Shown here: positions 53,456-61,501 of the stretch, piece by piece
Numbering within the stretch: the stretch's first letter is position 1
Layout of the letters: every line of letters begins with the position of its first letter
From: Salinibacillus xinjiangensis
Lineage (GTDB): Bacteria > Bacillota > Bacilli > Bacillales > Alkalibacillaceae
DNA: 64,000 nt
Direction of reading: 5' to 3'
Assembly (NCBI RefSeq): GCF_009649735.1
Contig: NZ_WJNH01000004.1
Coordinates: 124,001 to 188,000, forward strand
Notes under the pieces: generated by a model
The model's database searches: none
Seen by the model: only the letters and a program-made list of their open reading frames with translations
What the model was told of the DNA's origin: nothing
Made by a program: the position numbers and the translations under genes

Positions 53456-53487
53456 GCTGTCTCGAGGGTTGAGGCAGCTTTGTTTTT
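53456..53487 (+). terminator. terminator of the CarD-family gene
   Basis: GCTGTCTC pairs with GAGGCAGC (one mismatch) and is followed by TTTGTTTTT. Confidence 0.8.
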
Positions 53488-53498
53488 GTCCAAAAGAA

Positions 53499-53526
53499 AC
53501 TGTTACTCCCAGCTAGGAAGTAACAG
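53499..53526 (-). terminator. terminator of the doeA-like gene
   Basis: CTGTTACT pairs with AGTAACAG; on the minus strand TTTCTTTTGG follows. Confidence 0.8.
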
Positions 53527-53529
53527 CTT

Positions 53530-54693
53530 TTATTTTACATATAAATCCCGAGGAAACTTGGCAAAGGTTTCAATTCCCTTTTCGGTCACCACAAAGGACT
53601 CGCTAATTTCAATACCAAAATCATCGTACCAAATACCAGGAATGAGATGAAAGGTCATGTTTGGTCGTAGTATTGTTTTGTCTCCAGCCCTCAAGCTTGC
53701 GGTGTGCTCACCCCAATCAGGCGGATAGCTCAATCCCATTGAATATCCGATACGAGAGTCCTTAATAAATCCGTGCTGGGCTATGGTCGTACGCCATACT
53801 TCTTCAATTTCTTCACAGGTTACACCGGGTTTGATAAAATCAAGTGTTTCACAAATCCCTTCGTTTACTACTGCCGCTAAATCTGTTGCCTCCTGGCTCG
53901 GTTCACCAATGGCAAGTGTTCGTGCGAGTGGAGCATGATAACGTTGGTAGCAGCCAGCTAATTCGATAATGACATAATCACCTAGTTTATAGGTTTGATC
54001 CGACCAAGTAATATGTGGAGAGGAAGTTCTTTCACCTGATGGAAGAAGCGGGACAATGGCAGGGTAGTCGCCTCCATATTTTTCTGTTCCCCATATTTGG
54101 GAATGATAGATCTGAGCTACGACCTCATTTTCACGAACCCCGACATTAATTTCTTCAATTGCGGTTTTCATTGCCTTTTCGACAATCGTCCCCGCCCGTT
54201 TCATATACTCAATTTCTAAGTCTGACTTGATCATTCTGACATAATTAACGAGCAAGGTGGAATCTTTGAACACAACATTCGGTATTCCTTTTTGTAGTTG
54301 TTCATAGGCCTTGGCTGTAAAATAATAATTTTCCTTTTCAACGCCCATTACACAGTTATTTAAACCCTTTTCATCTAACACTCTAGCAATGACGTCCATC
54401 GGGTGCTTAGTAATGGAGTGCACGTAATCATCCGTATAGGAGTAAATATTTTTCTGGTCGAGCCATGTAGTGGCTTTTGCTGAATTGGCGTCCTGTTTTC
54501 GGCCAATCCAAAACGGCTGTTCTTCCTTTAAGGTCACGACGAGCATTTGATGTACATAAAAGGACCAAGCATCATAGCCTGATAAATAATTCATATTCGA
54601 CGGATTTGTAATCAGCAAGACATCAATACCCTCTAACGCCATTTTCTCCTTCGTTTTCTTTATCCGCTCTTTATATTCCATAATTGGGAACAT
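53530..54693 (-). CDS. M24 peptidase-family hydrolase, ectoine hydrolase (DoeA/EutD)-like
   Basis: 387 residues, creatinase/aminopeptidase-P fold. The N-terminal domain includes LLITNPSNMNYLSGYDAWSF. In the C-terminal pita-bread domain YVIIELAGCYQRYHAPLART and TFHLIPGIWYDDFGIEISE replace some metal-ligand Asp/His positions of true Xaa-Pro peptidases, as in ectoine hydrolase DoeA. DoeA opens the ectoine ring to N-acetyl-diaminobutyrate. The two genes upstream are EutC- and EutB-like, which supports the assignment; an ordinary dipeptidase cannot be excluded. It is last in a three-gene minus-strand unit. Confidence 0.68.
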   Translation of the reverse strand: MFPIMEYKERIKKTKEKMALEGIDVLLITNPSNMNYLSGYDAWSFYVHQMLVVTLKEEQPFWIGRKQDANSAKATTWLDQKNIYSYTDDYVHSITKHPMDVIARVLDEKGLNNCVMGVEKENYYFTAKAYEQLQKGIPNVVFKDSTLLVNYVRMIKSDLEIEYMKRAGTIVEKAMKTAIEEINVGVRENEVVAQIYHSQIWGTEKYGGDYPAIVPLLPSGERTSSPHITWSDQTYKLGDYVIIELAGCYQRYHAPLARTLAIGEPSQEATDLAAVVNEGICETLDFIKPGVTCEEIEEVWRTTIAQHGFIKDSRIGYSMGLSYPPDWGEHTASLRAGDKTILRPNMTFHLIPGIWYDDFGIEISESFVVTEKGIETFAKFPRDLYVK

Positions 54694-54738
54694 AGGGATT
54701 CCCCCCTTCTATTTTCTTTTGAAATTTTACTTGGAGGG

Positions 54739-55728
54739 CTAATTTTTGATTTCTTTCCCAACAGCTTTTGACTGTAGTTCTTGATATGCTGCTAGAGCAA
54801 TGGCCGTATCCTGTACTCCTGTTCCGGTTAAATCACAAATTGTTATCTCTTCATTCGACTGACGCCCTTGGTACTTACCTGAAATCACCTGCCCAAGCTC
54901 CGTTACCTCGGTTTGGTCTGTTATCACTCCCTGGTCAACGGCATGATGGAGCTCTCCTAGACGTACGCATTGAGATCTCACATCACAAAAAATTCGATCC
55001 ACACTTGAAAACACTTTCGAATCAATCTCCTGCTTATACTCCGCATCCGACCCCATTGCTGTAATATGGAGGCCAGGATGTAACCATTCTTTTTGAATAA
55101 TTGGCTTTTCAGCTGGGGTAGTTGTTACTACGACCTCACTGTTTTTCACTACCTCCTCTGCTGTTGAACAAACCTTCACTTCAACACCTAGCGACTTTTC
55201 CATTTCCTGTTTGAAAAGGTTAGCTTTATTTTCATTTCGGCCGTATACTAACAGCTTTCGAATGGAACGCACCTGTTTTAAGGCCTTCATTTGGAAACGT
55301 GCTTGACTACCAACCCCAATGACACCAGCTGTTTTCACCTCTTCCTTAGCAAAATATTTTGCACTAATGGCACCGGCTGCCGCTGTTCTTACATCGGTTA
55401 AATAACCATTATCTAAAAATATGGCGTCTGGAATCCCTGTTTCTGTACTCAACAATATCATCATTCCATTTCCACTAGGCAGACCTCGTTCCGGGTTTAG
55501 AAAAAAACCAGAAGAAAGTTTAATCGCAAATTGATCGTATCCAGGGATATAGGCTGATTTTATATCGACCTCCCCTTGAAATTCTGGGACATCAATTCTC
55601 ATGATTGGCGGCATCTGCACCTTTTTTGTTACTAAACTAGTAAATCCACCTTCTATCACTTTGATGATTTGTTGATTAAGATGGATCGTCTCTTTAAGCT
55701 CCTTTTCTGTATAAATAATCACATGCAC
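54739..55728 (-). CDS. ornithine cyclodeaminase/mu-crystallin family, EutC-like
   Basis: 329 residues. The family pattern is clear: MPPIMRIDVP, SAYIPGYDQFAIKLSSGF, FLDNGYLTDVRTAAAGAISAK-type substrate loop, GVIGVGSQARFQMKAL (NAD-binding), and CDLTGTGVQDTAIA near the end. In ectoine utilisation clusters the homologue EutC lies next to EutB and DoeA/EutD, as here. Ornithine cyclodeaminase or alanine dehydrogenase activity are the alternatives. It overlaps the eutB-like gene by ten bases, so the two are translationally coupled. Confidence 0.72.
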   Translation of the reverse strand: MHVIIYTEKELKETIHLNQQIIKVIEGGFTSLVTKKVQMPPIMRIDVPEFQGEVDIKSAYIPGYDQFAIKLSSGFFLNPERGLPSGNGMMILLSTETGIPDAIFLDNGYLTDVRTAAAGAISAKYFAKEEVKTAGVIGVGSQARFQMKALKQVRSIRKLLVYGRNENKANLFKQEMEKSLGVEVKVCSTAEEVVKNSEVVVTTTPAEKPIIQKEWLHPGLHITAMGSDAEYKQEIDSKVFSSVDRIFCDVRSQCVRLGELHHAVDQGVITDQTEVTELGQVISGKYQGRQSNEEITICDLTGTGVQDTAIALAAYQELQSKAVGKEIKN

Positions 55729-56723
55729 GCCCCCTTTTTCTGTTCTAGCCCTCTAAATTTAGACTCTTTGAGCGCTGAAATGCTGCCGTTATTACCACTG
55801 ATAATTAATACCACATCATTCCCTAAACCTTGTAATTTTTGTTCCAAAATAGCGCCTACCCCAACGGCAGCCGCACCTTCTACGATGAGTCGCTCCTCTG
55901 CTAATAAATAAATCATCGCCTCTTCTATGGTATCTTCAGATAGTAGAGTGAGGTCATCCATTAAATGCTTTACAAGATGTAAAGTATATTGATTATTAGC
56001 CCCGATTCCACCAAGTAAACTATCGGCAAGTGTCTCCTTTTCAGGTACGTCCACAGGATAGCCCTTTTTCAAGCTCTCACTCATTGCCGATGCCCCTTCA
56101 ATTGATACACCTGAAACTCGAATGGCTGGGTCTACACTTTTTAGCGCTATTCCAATTCCCGATAGTAGACCTCCTCCTGATAAAGGAATGACACACTGAT
56201 CAATACTAGGTAAATCCTCAAACAGCTCTAGGCCAATGGTTCCTTGACCCGCAATAATATCTGTATCATCGAAGGGTGGTACAATGGCCATTCCGTACTC
56301 TTGTTCAAGATGCTTACAATGGTTAGCCGCATCATCCTGGCTCTCTCCGACTACATTGAGTTCTGCCCCAAGCTTTTGCAAGGTATCAATTTTAGCCTCG
56401 GGTACTCGATTAGAAACACAGATCACAGCTGGAATTCCCAATTGATTCGCCACATAGGCCACGGCTAAACCATGATTTCCTGTAGAAAATGTGGTAACGC
56501 CTTTTTCTCTCTCTAGTTTAGATAAAGAAAGAATTTTGTTAGCGGCCCCTCGCAACTTAAATGCTCCTACTTCATTAACGGTTTCTAGCTTTAAATAAAT
56601 ATTTTTGTTTGTTAACTTCGACAGTTCTTTAGATTGAATTAAAGGTGTCTTTTTCACAAATGATGCAATACGCTGCTTCGCCTCCCAAATTTGCCGTGGA
56701 ACGATGGAATCTATTGTGTTCAA
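55719..56723 (-). CDS. threonine-dehydratase-like PLP enzyme, EutB-like
   Basis: 334 residues, fold-type II PLP enzyme without a regulatory ACT domain. VNEVGAFKLRGAANKI carries the Schiff-base Lys, FSTGNHGLAVAYVA the substrate loop, and PLSGGGLLSGIGIAL the phosphate loop. It could be a catabolic threonine dehydratase or serine racemase, but the tail-to-head coupling with a EutC-like gene and a DoeA-like gene suggests EutB of (hydroxy)ectoine utilisation. It is first in the unit. Confidence 0.72.
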   Translation of the reverse strand: MNTIDSIVPRQIWEAKQRIASFVKKTPLIQSKELSKLTNKNIYLKLETVNEVGAFKLRGAANKILSLSKLEREKGVTTFSTGNHGLAVAYVANQLGIPAVICVSNRVPEAKIDTLQKLGAELNVVGESQDDAANHCKHLEQEYGMAIVPPFDDTDIIAGQGTIGLELFEDLPSIDQCVIPLSGGGLLSGIGIALKSVDPAIRVSGVSIEGASAMSESLKKGYPVDVPEKETLADSLLGGIGANNQYTLHLVKHLMDDLTLLSEDTIEEAMIYLLAEERLIVEGAAAVGVGAILEQKLQGLGNDVVLIISGNNGSISALKESKFRGLEQKKGACM

Positions 56724-56811
56724 CGTCTACATTCCTCCTCTTCGTCCTCATAACCTTTTTAAGAAAATATGTCCAAGAGCAAAAAATCATTCTATGAAAT
56801 TTAATTTTAAT

Positions 56812-56840
56812 GGGGACACGGGGACAGGTACCTTGACCCA
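56812..56840. repeat. GGGACA-type dispersed repeat, copy 1
   Basis: GGGGACACGGGGACAGGTAC followed by CTTGACCCA; the same wording recurs at 57143-57210, flanking the SAM riboswitch. Confidence 0.6.
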
Positions 56841-56868
56841 CTACTTACAAAAAAATTTAAAAAAGTGA

Positions 56869-56897
56869 TTGACTTCTATTTTGATATCCCATATTAT
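56869..56897 (+). promoter_or_regulatory. sigma-A promoter of the metNIQ operon
   Basis: TTGACT (56869-56874) and TATTAT (56892-56897), 17 bases apart. Transcription would begin near 56904, about 45 bases before the SAM aptamer. Confidence 0.75.
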
Positions 56898-56948
56898 TAA
56901 AAACATACTTTTTAAAGTAATCTAAAATTAAATAAACCGATATAGATT

Positions 56949-57055
56949 CTTATCCAGAGAGGTGGAGGGAAAGGCCCTGCGAAACCTCGGCAACGGACTT
57001 TTTATTAGTACCGTGCCAATTCCTACAAGTTGATGGGATCAACTTGAAAGATAAG
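56949..57055 (+). ncRNA. SAM-I (S-box) riboswitch aptamer
   Basis: All S-box landmarks are present: CTTATCCAGAGAGGTGGAGG at the 5-prime end, GGCCCTGCGAAACCTCGGCA, ACCGTGCCAATTCCTACA, and a P4-like stem AAGTTGATGGGATCAACTT before GAAAGATAAG. CTTATC (56949-56954) pairs with GATAAG (57050-57055) as P1. SAM binding should stabilise P1 and turn off the downstream methionine-uptake operon. Confidence 0.96.
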
Positions 57056-57078
57056 AAGCTGAGTGAGTACATTATTGT

Positions 57079-57124
57079 AACCCTCTCTTCTTATCTTTGC
57101 ATGGATAAGAAGAGAGGGTTTTTT
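57079..57124 (+). terminator. SAM-riboswitch expression-platform terminator
   Basis: AACCCTCTCTTCTTATC (57079-57095) pairs perfectly with GATAAGAAGAGAGGGTT (57104-57120), followed by T. GATAAGAAG at the end of the aptamer (57050-57058) can instead pair with CTTCTTATC (57087-57095) as antiterminator. Confidence 0.94.
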
Positions 57125-57142
57125 GATTTTCAGTAGGACGGA

Positions 57143-57210
57143 GGGACAGGTACCTTGTCCCACTGAGGATTTACATCAGAATGGGACGCGGAACCTGTCC
57201 CTGTGTCCCA
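57143..57210. repeat. GGGACA-type dispersed repeats, copies 2 and 3
   Basis: GGGACAGGTACCTTGTCCC (57143-57161) is a near-perfect palindrome; GGGACGCGGAACCTGTCCC (57183-57201) with TGTGTCCCA is a second, diverged copy. They lie between the riboswitch terminator and metN. Confidence 0.7.
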
Positions 57211-57224
57211 GAGGAGGGGAGCTT

Positions 57225-58253
57225 GTGATTGAATTTAGAGAAGTTAGTAAGGTCTTTCACACGTCTAAGCAGAATGAGGTGAAAGCTGTAAATGATGTTT
57301 CGTTATCCGTAAATGAAGGTGAGATTTTCGGTGTAATTGGCCTGAGTGGTGCCGGTAAAAGCACATTGCTAAGACTCGTGAATTTACTTGAAAGTCCTAC
57401 ATATGGAGAAGTGCTCGTCAATGACAAATCAATCAGCACTTTATCCCCAAAGGAACTACGCCAAATGCGTCAGAAAATCGGCATGATTTTTCAAAACTTT
57501 AATCTATTTAACTCGCGAACGGTTTTCGGAAATGTAGCTTATCCGCTGAAAATAGCAAAAGTTCCGAAGCAGGAAATTAAGAAAAGGGTTAATGAACTAT
57601 TATCATTCGTGGGGCTAGCCGATAAAGCCGATCAATATCCTGAACAGCTGTCTGGAGGACAAAAGCAACGTGTAGGGATAGCACGAGCCCTTGCTACATC
57701 GCCTGATATCTTAATCTGTGATGAGGCAACTTCAGCACTTGACCCTGAGACAACAGGGGAAATCTTAAATCTACTAAAAAAAGTAAACCGAGAATTCAAT
57801 GTCACAATCTTGCTTATCACTCATGAGATGAACGTTATTCGCACCATCTGTAATCGAGTGGCCGTGATGGAAAATGGTGAGGTGATTGAGGAAGGGTCTG
57901 TCTACGATATTTTTACGAATCCACAGGAGAGGACAACTCAGAAGTTTATTAGTTCCGTATTAAACGACCATATATCTTCTAACCTATTTAAGCAGTTACA
58001 GGCCAGTAAAAAAGGTAGACTTTACCGCGTTATTTTTATGGGAGATGCAACTAACCAACCTGTTTTATCAAACATTGCCAAGGATTATAACGTAAGTGTC
58101 AACATCATTAACGGAAACATAAGCGAACTCCAGGAAGCACTGTTTGGCAATTTAGTGGTGGAGCTACAAGGAAACGACAACGAGATTGATCAAGTGGTTG
58201 AGGAATTACAGAAACAGGTACAAGTAAAGGAGGTTACTGACCATGCAGGTTGA
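57225..58253 (+). CDS. metN: methionine ABC transporter ATP-binding protein
   Basis: 342 residues from GTG 57225, with GAGGAGGGG upstream. A longer open frame reads through the GGGACA repeats and is not credible as protein. IGLSGAGKST (Walker A), LSGGQKQRVGIARAL (signature), ILICDEATSALD (Walker B) and LLITHEM (H loop) are followed by a C-terminal ACT-like NIL domain (from about 265), which senses methionine in MetN. Together with MetI and MetQ it imports methionine; the SAM riboswitch in front confirms the substrate class. It overlaps metI by 11 bases. Confidence 0.93.
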   Translation: MIEFREVSKVFHTSKQNEVKAVNDVSLSVNEGEIFGVIGLSGAGKSTLLRLVNLLESPTYGEVLVNDKSISTLSPKELRQMRQKIGMIFQNFNLFNSRTVFGNVAYPLKIAKVPKQEIKKRVNELLSFVGLADKADQYPEQLSGGQKQRVGIARALATSPDILICDEATSALDPETTGEILNLLKKVNREFNVTILLITHEMNVIRTICNRVAVMENGEVIEEGSVYDIFTNPQERTTQKFISSVLNDHISSNLFKQLQASKKGRLYRVIFMGDATNQPVLSNIAKDYNVSVNIINGNISELQEALFGNLVVELQGNDNEIDQVVEELQKQVQVKEVTDHAG

Positions 58254-58905
58254 TTGGAATACATTTTGGCCCCGGATTTTTGAAGCAACGGGTGAAACGC
58301 TGACCATGGTCTTGTTTACCCTACTCTTTTCATCGGTATTCGGGATAGCATTAGGATTACTGCTTTACGTTACTAGGGAAGGGAACATCTTGGAAAACAA
58401 GGTATTATTCAATATCCTAAACGTTTTTATTAATATTATCCGACCGATTCCGTTTATCATCCTTCTAGTTGCTTTAAGTCCGGTAACTCGAGTAGTGGTA
58501 GGAACGACAATTGGCACATGGGCAGCAATATTCCCCATGACCATTGCTGCCTCCTTTGGAATAGCTAGAATCGTGGAAAATAATTTAGTATCTATTGACC
58601 CAGGAATTATAGAAGCAGCTAAAGCGATGGGAGCCAGTCCCGTCAGCATTATATTTACCGTTTTAATTCCTGAAGCACTTGGACCATTAATCCTCGGACT
58701 GACCTTTATATCAGTTGCTCTAATTGACTTTTCAGCTATGGCCGGAACAGTCGGGGGCGGAGGTTTAGGGGACCTCGCCATGACATATGGGTACCAACGA
58801 TTTGATAATTCGGTCATGTTTGTCACTGTTTTACTATTAATTGTTTTAACTCAAATTGCACAATTTATCGGGAATTATTTAGCTAGAATTTTCCTTCGTA
58901 GATAA
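58243..58905 (+). CDS. metI: methionine ABC transporter permease
   Basis: 220 residues, five membrane segments. The permease coupling loop is visible as EAAKAMGASPVSIIFTVLIPEALG, in short form EAAKAMGASP, and the N-terminus WPRIFEATGETLTMVLFT matches the MetI family. The C-terminal stretch GGGGLGDLAMTYGYQRFD is a further MetI landmark. It forms the membrane channel with MetN and MetQ. Start overlaps the metN end, so translation is coupled; metQ follows after 36 bases. Confidence 0.93.
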   Translation: MQVDWNTFWPRIFEATGETLTMVLFTLLFSSVFGIALGLLLYVTREGNILENKVLFNILNVFINIIRPIPFIILLVALSPVTRVVVGTTIGTWAAIFPMTIAASFGIARIVENNLVSIDPGIIEAAKAMGASPVSIIFTVLIPEALGPLILGLTFISVALIDFSAMAGTVGGGGLGDLAMTYGYQRFDNSVMFVTVLLLIVLTQIAQFIGNYLARIFLRR

Positions 58906-58941
58906 GAAGGATGAAATATTATATAAAAGGAGATTTTTAAC

Positions 58942-59784
58942 ATGAAAAAAGCATTTTTATTAGTAGTTTTATCAATTATTTCTATGACTCTACTTTCAGC
59001 TTGTGGTAGCTCATCCGCTGAAAGTAAGAAGGTTACCATTGGGGTTACAGGAACAGACGGAAAACAGTGGGAAGTGATTAAAGAGAAAGCAGCTGAAGAA
59101 GGTATCGAAATCGAATTAGTCGAGTTTTCTGATTACACATTGCCAAACCAAGCACTCGCCAATGGGGACATCGATTTAAATGCGTTCCAACATATCGCTT
59201 TCTTAAATCAATTTAAACAAGAGCACGACTTAAATCTCGTTCCAATCGGTACAACATTGATTGCTCCTATGGGACTTTATTCCGAGAAGTTTGCATCACC
59301 AGATGAAATTCCAGATGGTAGTGAAATTGCTATACCAAATGATCCAACCAACCAAGCCCGTGCACTTAAACTTTTACAGGATGCTGGCTTACTAACGCTT
59401 AGTGATGACTTCGGTCTTTTTGGTACTCCTGAAGATATTGCCGATAACCCTAAAGGACTTAAGATTACACCCATTGTCGCTCAACAAACACCACGTGTTC
59501 TTAAAGATGTAGCCGCATCTGTCATCAATAACGGTATTGCAGGTCAAGCAGGTTTCGTACCGAACGAAGATAGCATTTTCTTTGAGGATCCAGATAATGA
59601 AGGGGCAAAGCCATATATTAATATCATTGCAGCCCGTGAAGAGGACAAAGACAATGAAGTATATAAAAGAATCGTTGAAATTCATCAGTCAGAGGCTGTT
59701 GAGGAAGCCATTATAGAAGATACGAATGGCGGGTCAGTTGTGGTAAGGACACCTATTTCTGAACTGCAGGATGTTATTGATTAA
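58942..59784 (+). CDS. metQ: methionine-binding lipoprotein
   Basis: 280 residues. A lipoprotein signal ends at LLSACGSS (Cys 21). The NlpA/MetQ domain has VTIGVTGTDGKQWEVIK, YTLPNQALANGDIDLNAFQH, GLYSEKF, IPNDPTNQARALKLLQ and NGIAGQAGFVP. It is the membrane-anchored receptor of the importer outside the cell. It uses ribosome binding site AAAGGAG about nine bases before ATG. A hairpin follows (59792-59820) before the amidohydrolase gene. Confidence 0.93.
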   Translation: MKKAFLLVVLSIISMTLLSACGSSSAESKKVTIGVTGTDGKQWEVIKEKAAEEGIEIELVEFSDYTLPNQALANGDIDLNAFQHIAFLNQFKQEHDLNLVPIGTTLIAPMGLYSEKFASPDEIPDGSEIAIPNDPTNQARALKLLQDAGLLTLSDDFGLFGTPEDIADNPKGLKITPIVAQQTPRVLKDVAASVINNGIAGQAGFVPNEDSIFFEDPDNEGAKPYINIIAAREEDKDNEVYKRIVEIHQSEAVEEAIIEDTNGGSVVVRTPISELQDVID

Positions 59785-59791
59785 AAAGCTT

Positions 59792-59820
59792 TAAGCGCCT
59801 CACTTAAGGCGGGGCGCTTA
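59792..59820 (+). terminator. intercistronic hairpin, possible partial terminator
   Basis: TAAGCGCC pairs with GGCGCTTA, with an inner GCC/GGC; no T tract follows (TCCAAATAA). It may stabilise the metQ mRNA or lower expression of the next gene rather than end transcription. Confidence 0.6.
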
Positions 59821-59838
59821 TCCAAATAAACATAGGGA

Positions 59839-61047
59839 GTGGTTGAGATGACTACACAAGCAATTTCACAAAGAGATGTTATTGTAAACAATATTGAGGA
59901 ATCAAAGGGGCTTTATTTAGATACAAGTCACCGTATTCACAAAAATCCAGAAATTGGAAATGAAGAGGTTTTCGCCTCTAAGCTTTTAACGGACATTTTG
60001 GAAAAGGCAGGCTTTGAGGTTACACGTAATGTGGCAGGACATGAAACGGGGTTCGTAGCAAGGAAGGGTTCAGACAAGGAAGGACCTAAAATTGCTTTTT
60101 TAGCTGAATATGATGCCTTAGCCGGTTTAGGACACGGTTGTGGACATAACATTATTGGAACGACAAGTGTTGCTGCAGGTATTGCTCTATCGAAAGTAAT
60201 AGATGAAACAGGCGGAGAAGTGGTCGTATTTGGAACTCCCGCAGAAGAAGGCGGACCTAATGGAAGTGCGAAGGGTAGCTTTGTGAAACATGGCTTAGTG
60301 GAGGACATCGACACGGCACTCATGATTCATCCAAGTTCAAAAACGAGCTTGACCAGCCCAACCTTAGCCGTCGATCCATTAGACTTCCATTTTTACGGCA
60401 AGCCAGCACACGCATCTGGTGCACCTGAAAAAGGGGTTAACGCCTTAGATGCAGTCATACAGCTATATAATGGCATCAACGCTCTCCGTCAGCAATTACC
60501 TCAAGATGCCCGTATTCACGGCATCATCACACATGGCGGTGACGCACCGAACATCATCCCTGAATATGCTTCTTGCCGTTTTTATATTCGCTCACAAACG
60601 TGGAGCCGTTGTGAAGAGGTATCCGCTAAAGTGCGAAATATCGCTGAAGGAGCTGCACTAGCTACAGGAACCACGGTAAAAATAGAACGATTCCAAAATG
60701 AAGTAAAGGACTTTATTTTAAACTCTACATTAGATTCCATTTTAGGCGAAGAGCTTGAGGGATTAGGAGAAGATGTCTTTCGTGAAAAGGGTACAGGTAT
60801 TGGGTCAACAGATGCTGGAAACATTAGTCATGAAACACCGACTGCCCATCCACACATTAAAATAGGACCTGATGACCTGGTTGGCCACACCGTCGAATTT
60901 AAAGACGCTGCCCGGTCTGAAAAAGGGGATGCTGCATTACTTCAAGGTGCGAAGGCTCTAGCATTATCAGCCTATCGTTTATTAACAGAACCTGAGCTGT
61001 TGGAGAAAGCGAAGAAGGATTTTCAGGAGGCGAAGGCAAAGCAATAA
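59839..61047 (+). CDS. M20 family amidohydrolase/N-deacylase
   Basis: 402 residues. IHKNPEIGNEEVFASKLL (about 34-51) and AFLAEYDALAGLGHGCGHNI (zinc-site Asp-Ala-Leu and HGCGHN), VVVFGTPAEEGG (Glu pair) and ALMIHPSS are typical of the YxeP/AmhX/AbgB-type M20 family. The dimerisation domain lies around 180-300. These enzymes release amino acids from N-acyl or conjugated forms. Its position in the SAM-riboswitch operon after metQ suggests it frees methionine or a sulphur amino acid from an imported conjugate; that is inference. The operon ends at a strong hairpin. Confidence 0.84.
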   Translation: MVEMTTQAISQRDVIVNNIEESKGLYLDTSHRIHKNPEIGNEEVFASKLLTDILEKAGFEVTRNVAGHETGFVARKGSDKEGPKIAFLAEYDALAGLGHGCGHNIIGTTSVAAGIALSKVIDETGGEVVVFGTPAEEGGPNGSAKGSFVKHGLVEDIDTALMIHPSSKTSLTSPTLAVDPLDFHFYGKPAHASGAPEKGVNALDAVIQLYNGINALRQQLPQDARIHGIITHGGDAPNIIPEYASCRFYIRSQTWSRCEEVSAKVRNIAEGAALATGTTVKIERFQNEVKDFILNSTLDSILGEELEGLGEDVFREKGTGIGSTDAGNISHETPTAHPHIKIGPDDLVGHTVEFKDAARSEKGDAALLQGAKALALSAYRLLTEPELLEKAKKDFQEAKAKQ

Positions 61048-61056
61048 TGTCATGAT

Positions 61057-61112
61057 AAAACCCGCATTCCTGCTATGTCACTGGTAATGGTGACAGCAGG
61101 GGTGCGGGTTTT
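61057..61112 (+). terminator. terminator of the metNIQ-amidohydrolase operon
   Basis: AAAACCCGC pairs with GCGGGTTTT, and an inner CCTGCTATGTCAC arm pairs with GTGACAGCAGG with one mismatch: a long stem with T on the 3-prime side. Confidence 0.92.
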
Positions 61113-61132
61113 CAGTGAGTTTGCGGAGGTTA

Positions 61133-61484
61133 CTTTAGCATATTATTCGAATCTTTAGCGTGTCTGCAGACAGCTTTAGCACTTGTCGTCAGCTTCAGCA
61201 TTTCAGTGTGTGACTTTAGCATATTGGCTTGGAACTTTAGCATCATCCTGCGCTGGTACTGGGTTTAGTATTTGTAGCGCGTTTTTTAGCTTAGTACACA
61301 GCAGCTTCAGCATTCAATTCCCGTTTTTTAGCAAGTCCACGCGCAGCTTTAGCTTTTTCACCCTTCTTCAGCTTTTCCACACCAAACTTCAGCATTACCA
61401 CCCTCATTTTTAGCATCTCACCTCGCACGGGCAGGCTTCAGCATTTCAACCTGATTCTTCAGCCTAAGTCACGCTATCTTCAGC
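61133..61484 (-). repeat. 21-bp-period array, core TGCTRAAG on the minus strand (array C)
   Basis: On the plus strand the cores read CTTYAGC. Their last base falls at 61139, 61159, 61180, 61199, 61220, 61241, 61269, 61290, 61311, 61332, 61353, 61372, 61393, 61414, 61442, 61463 and 61484. Intervals are 20, 21, 19, 21, 21, 28, 21, 21, 21, 21, 19, 21, 21, 28, 21, 21. At 61269 the core is TTTAGT. Seventeen phased units with unlike spacers fill the whole gap between two convergent genes; no gene is visible. Confidence 0.9.
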
Positions 61485-61501
61485 ACCCCTCATACTCTTC
61501 C

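Noticed and set aside
57123-57224. N-terminal extension of MetN
   Set aside because: Encoded by the GGGACA repeats; the GTG at 57225 has the ribosome binding site and the family start.
58365-58826. 153-codon minus-strand frame
   Set aside because: Antisense shadow of metI.
61133-61484. CRISPR array
   Set aside because: Conserved units are about eight bases, spacers 12-14 bases, no cas genes; it does not fit any CRISPR type.
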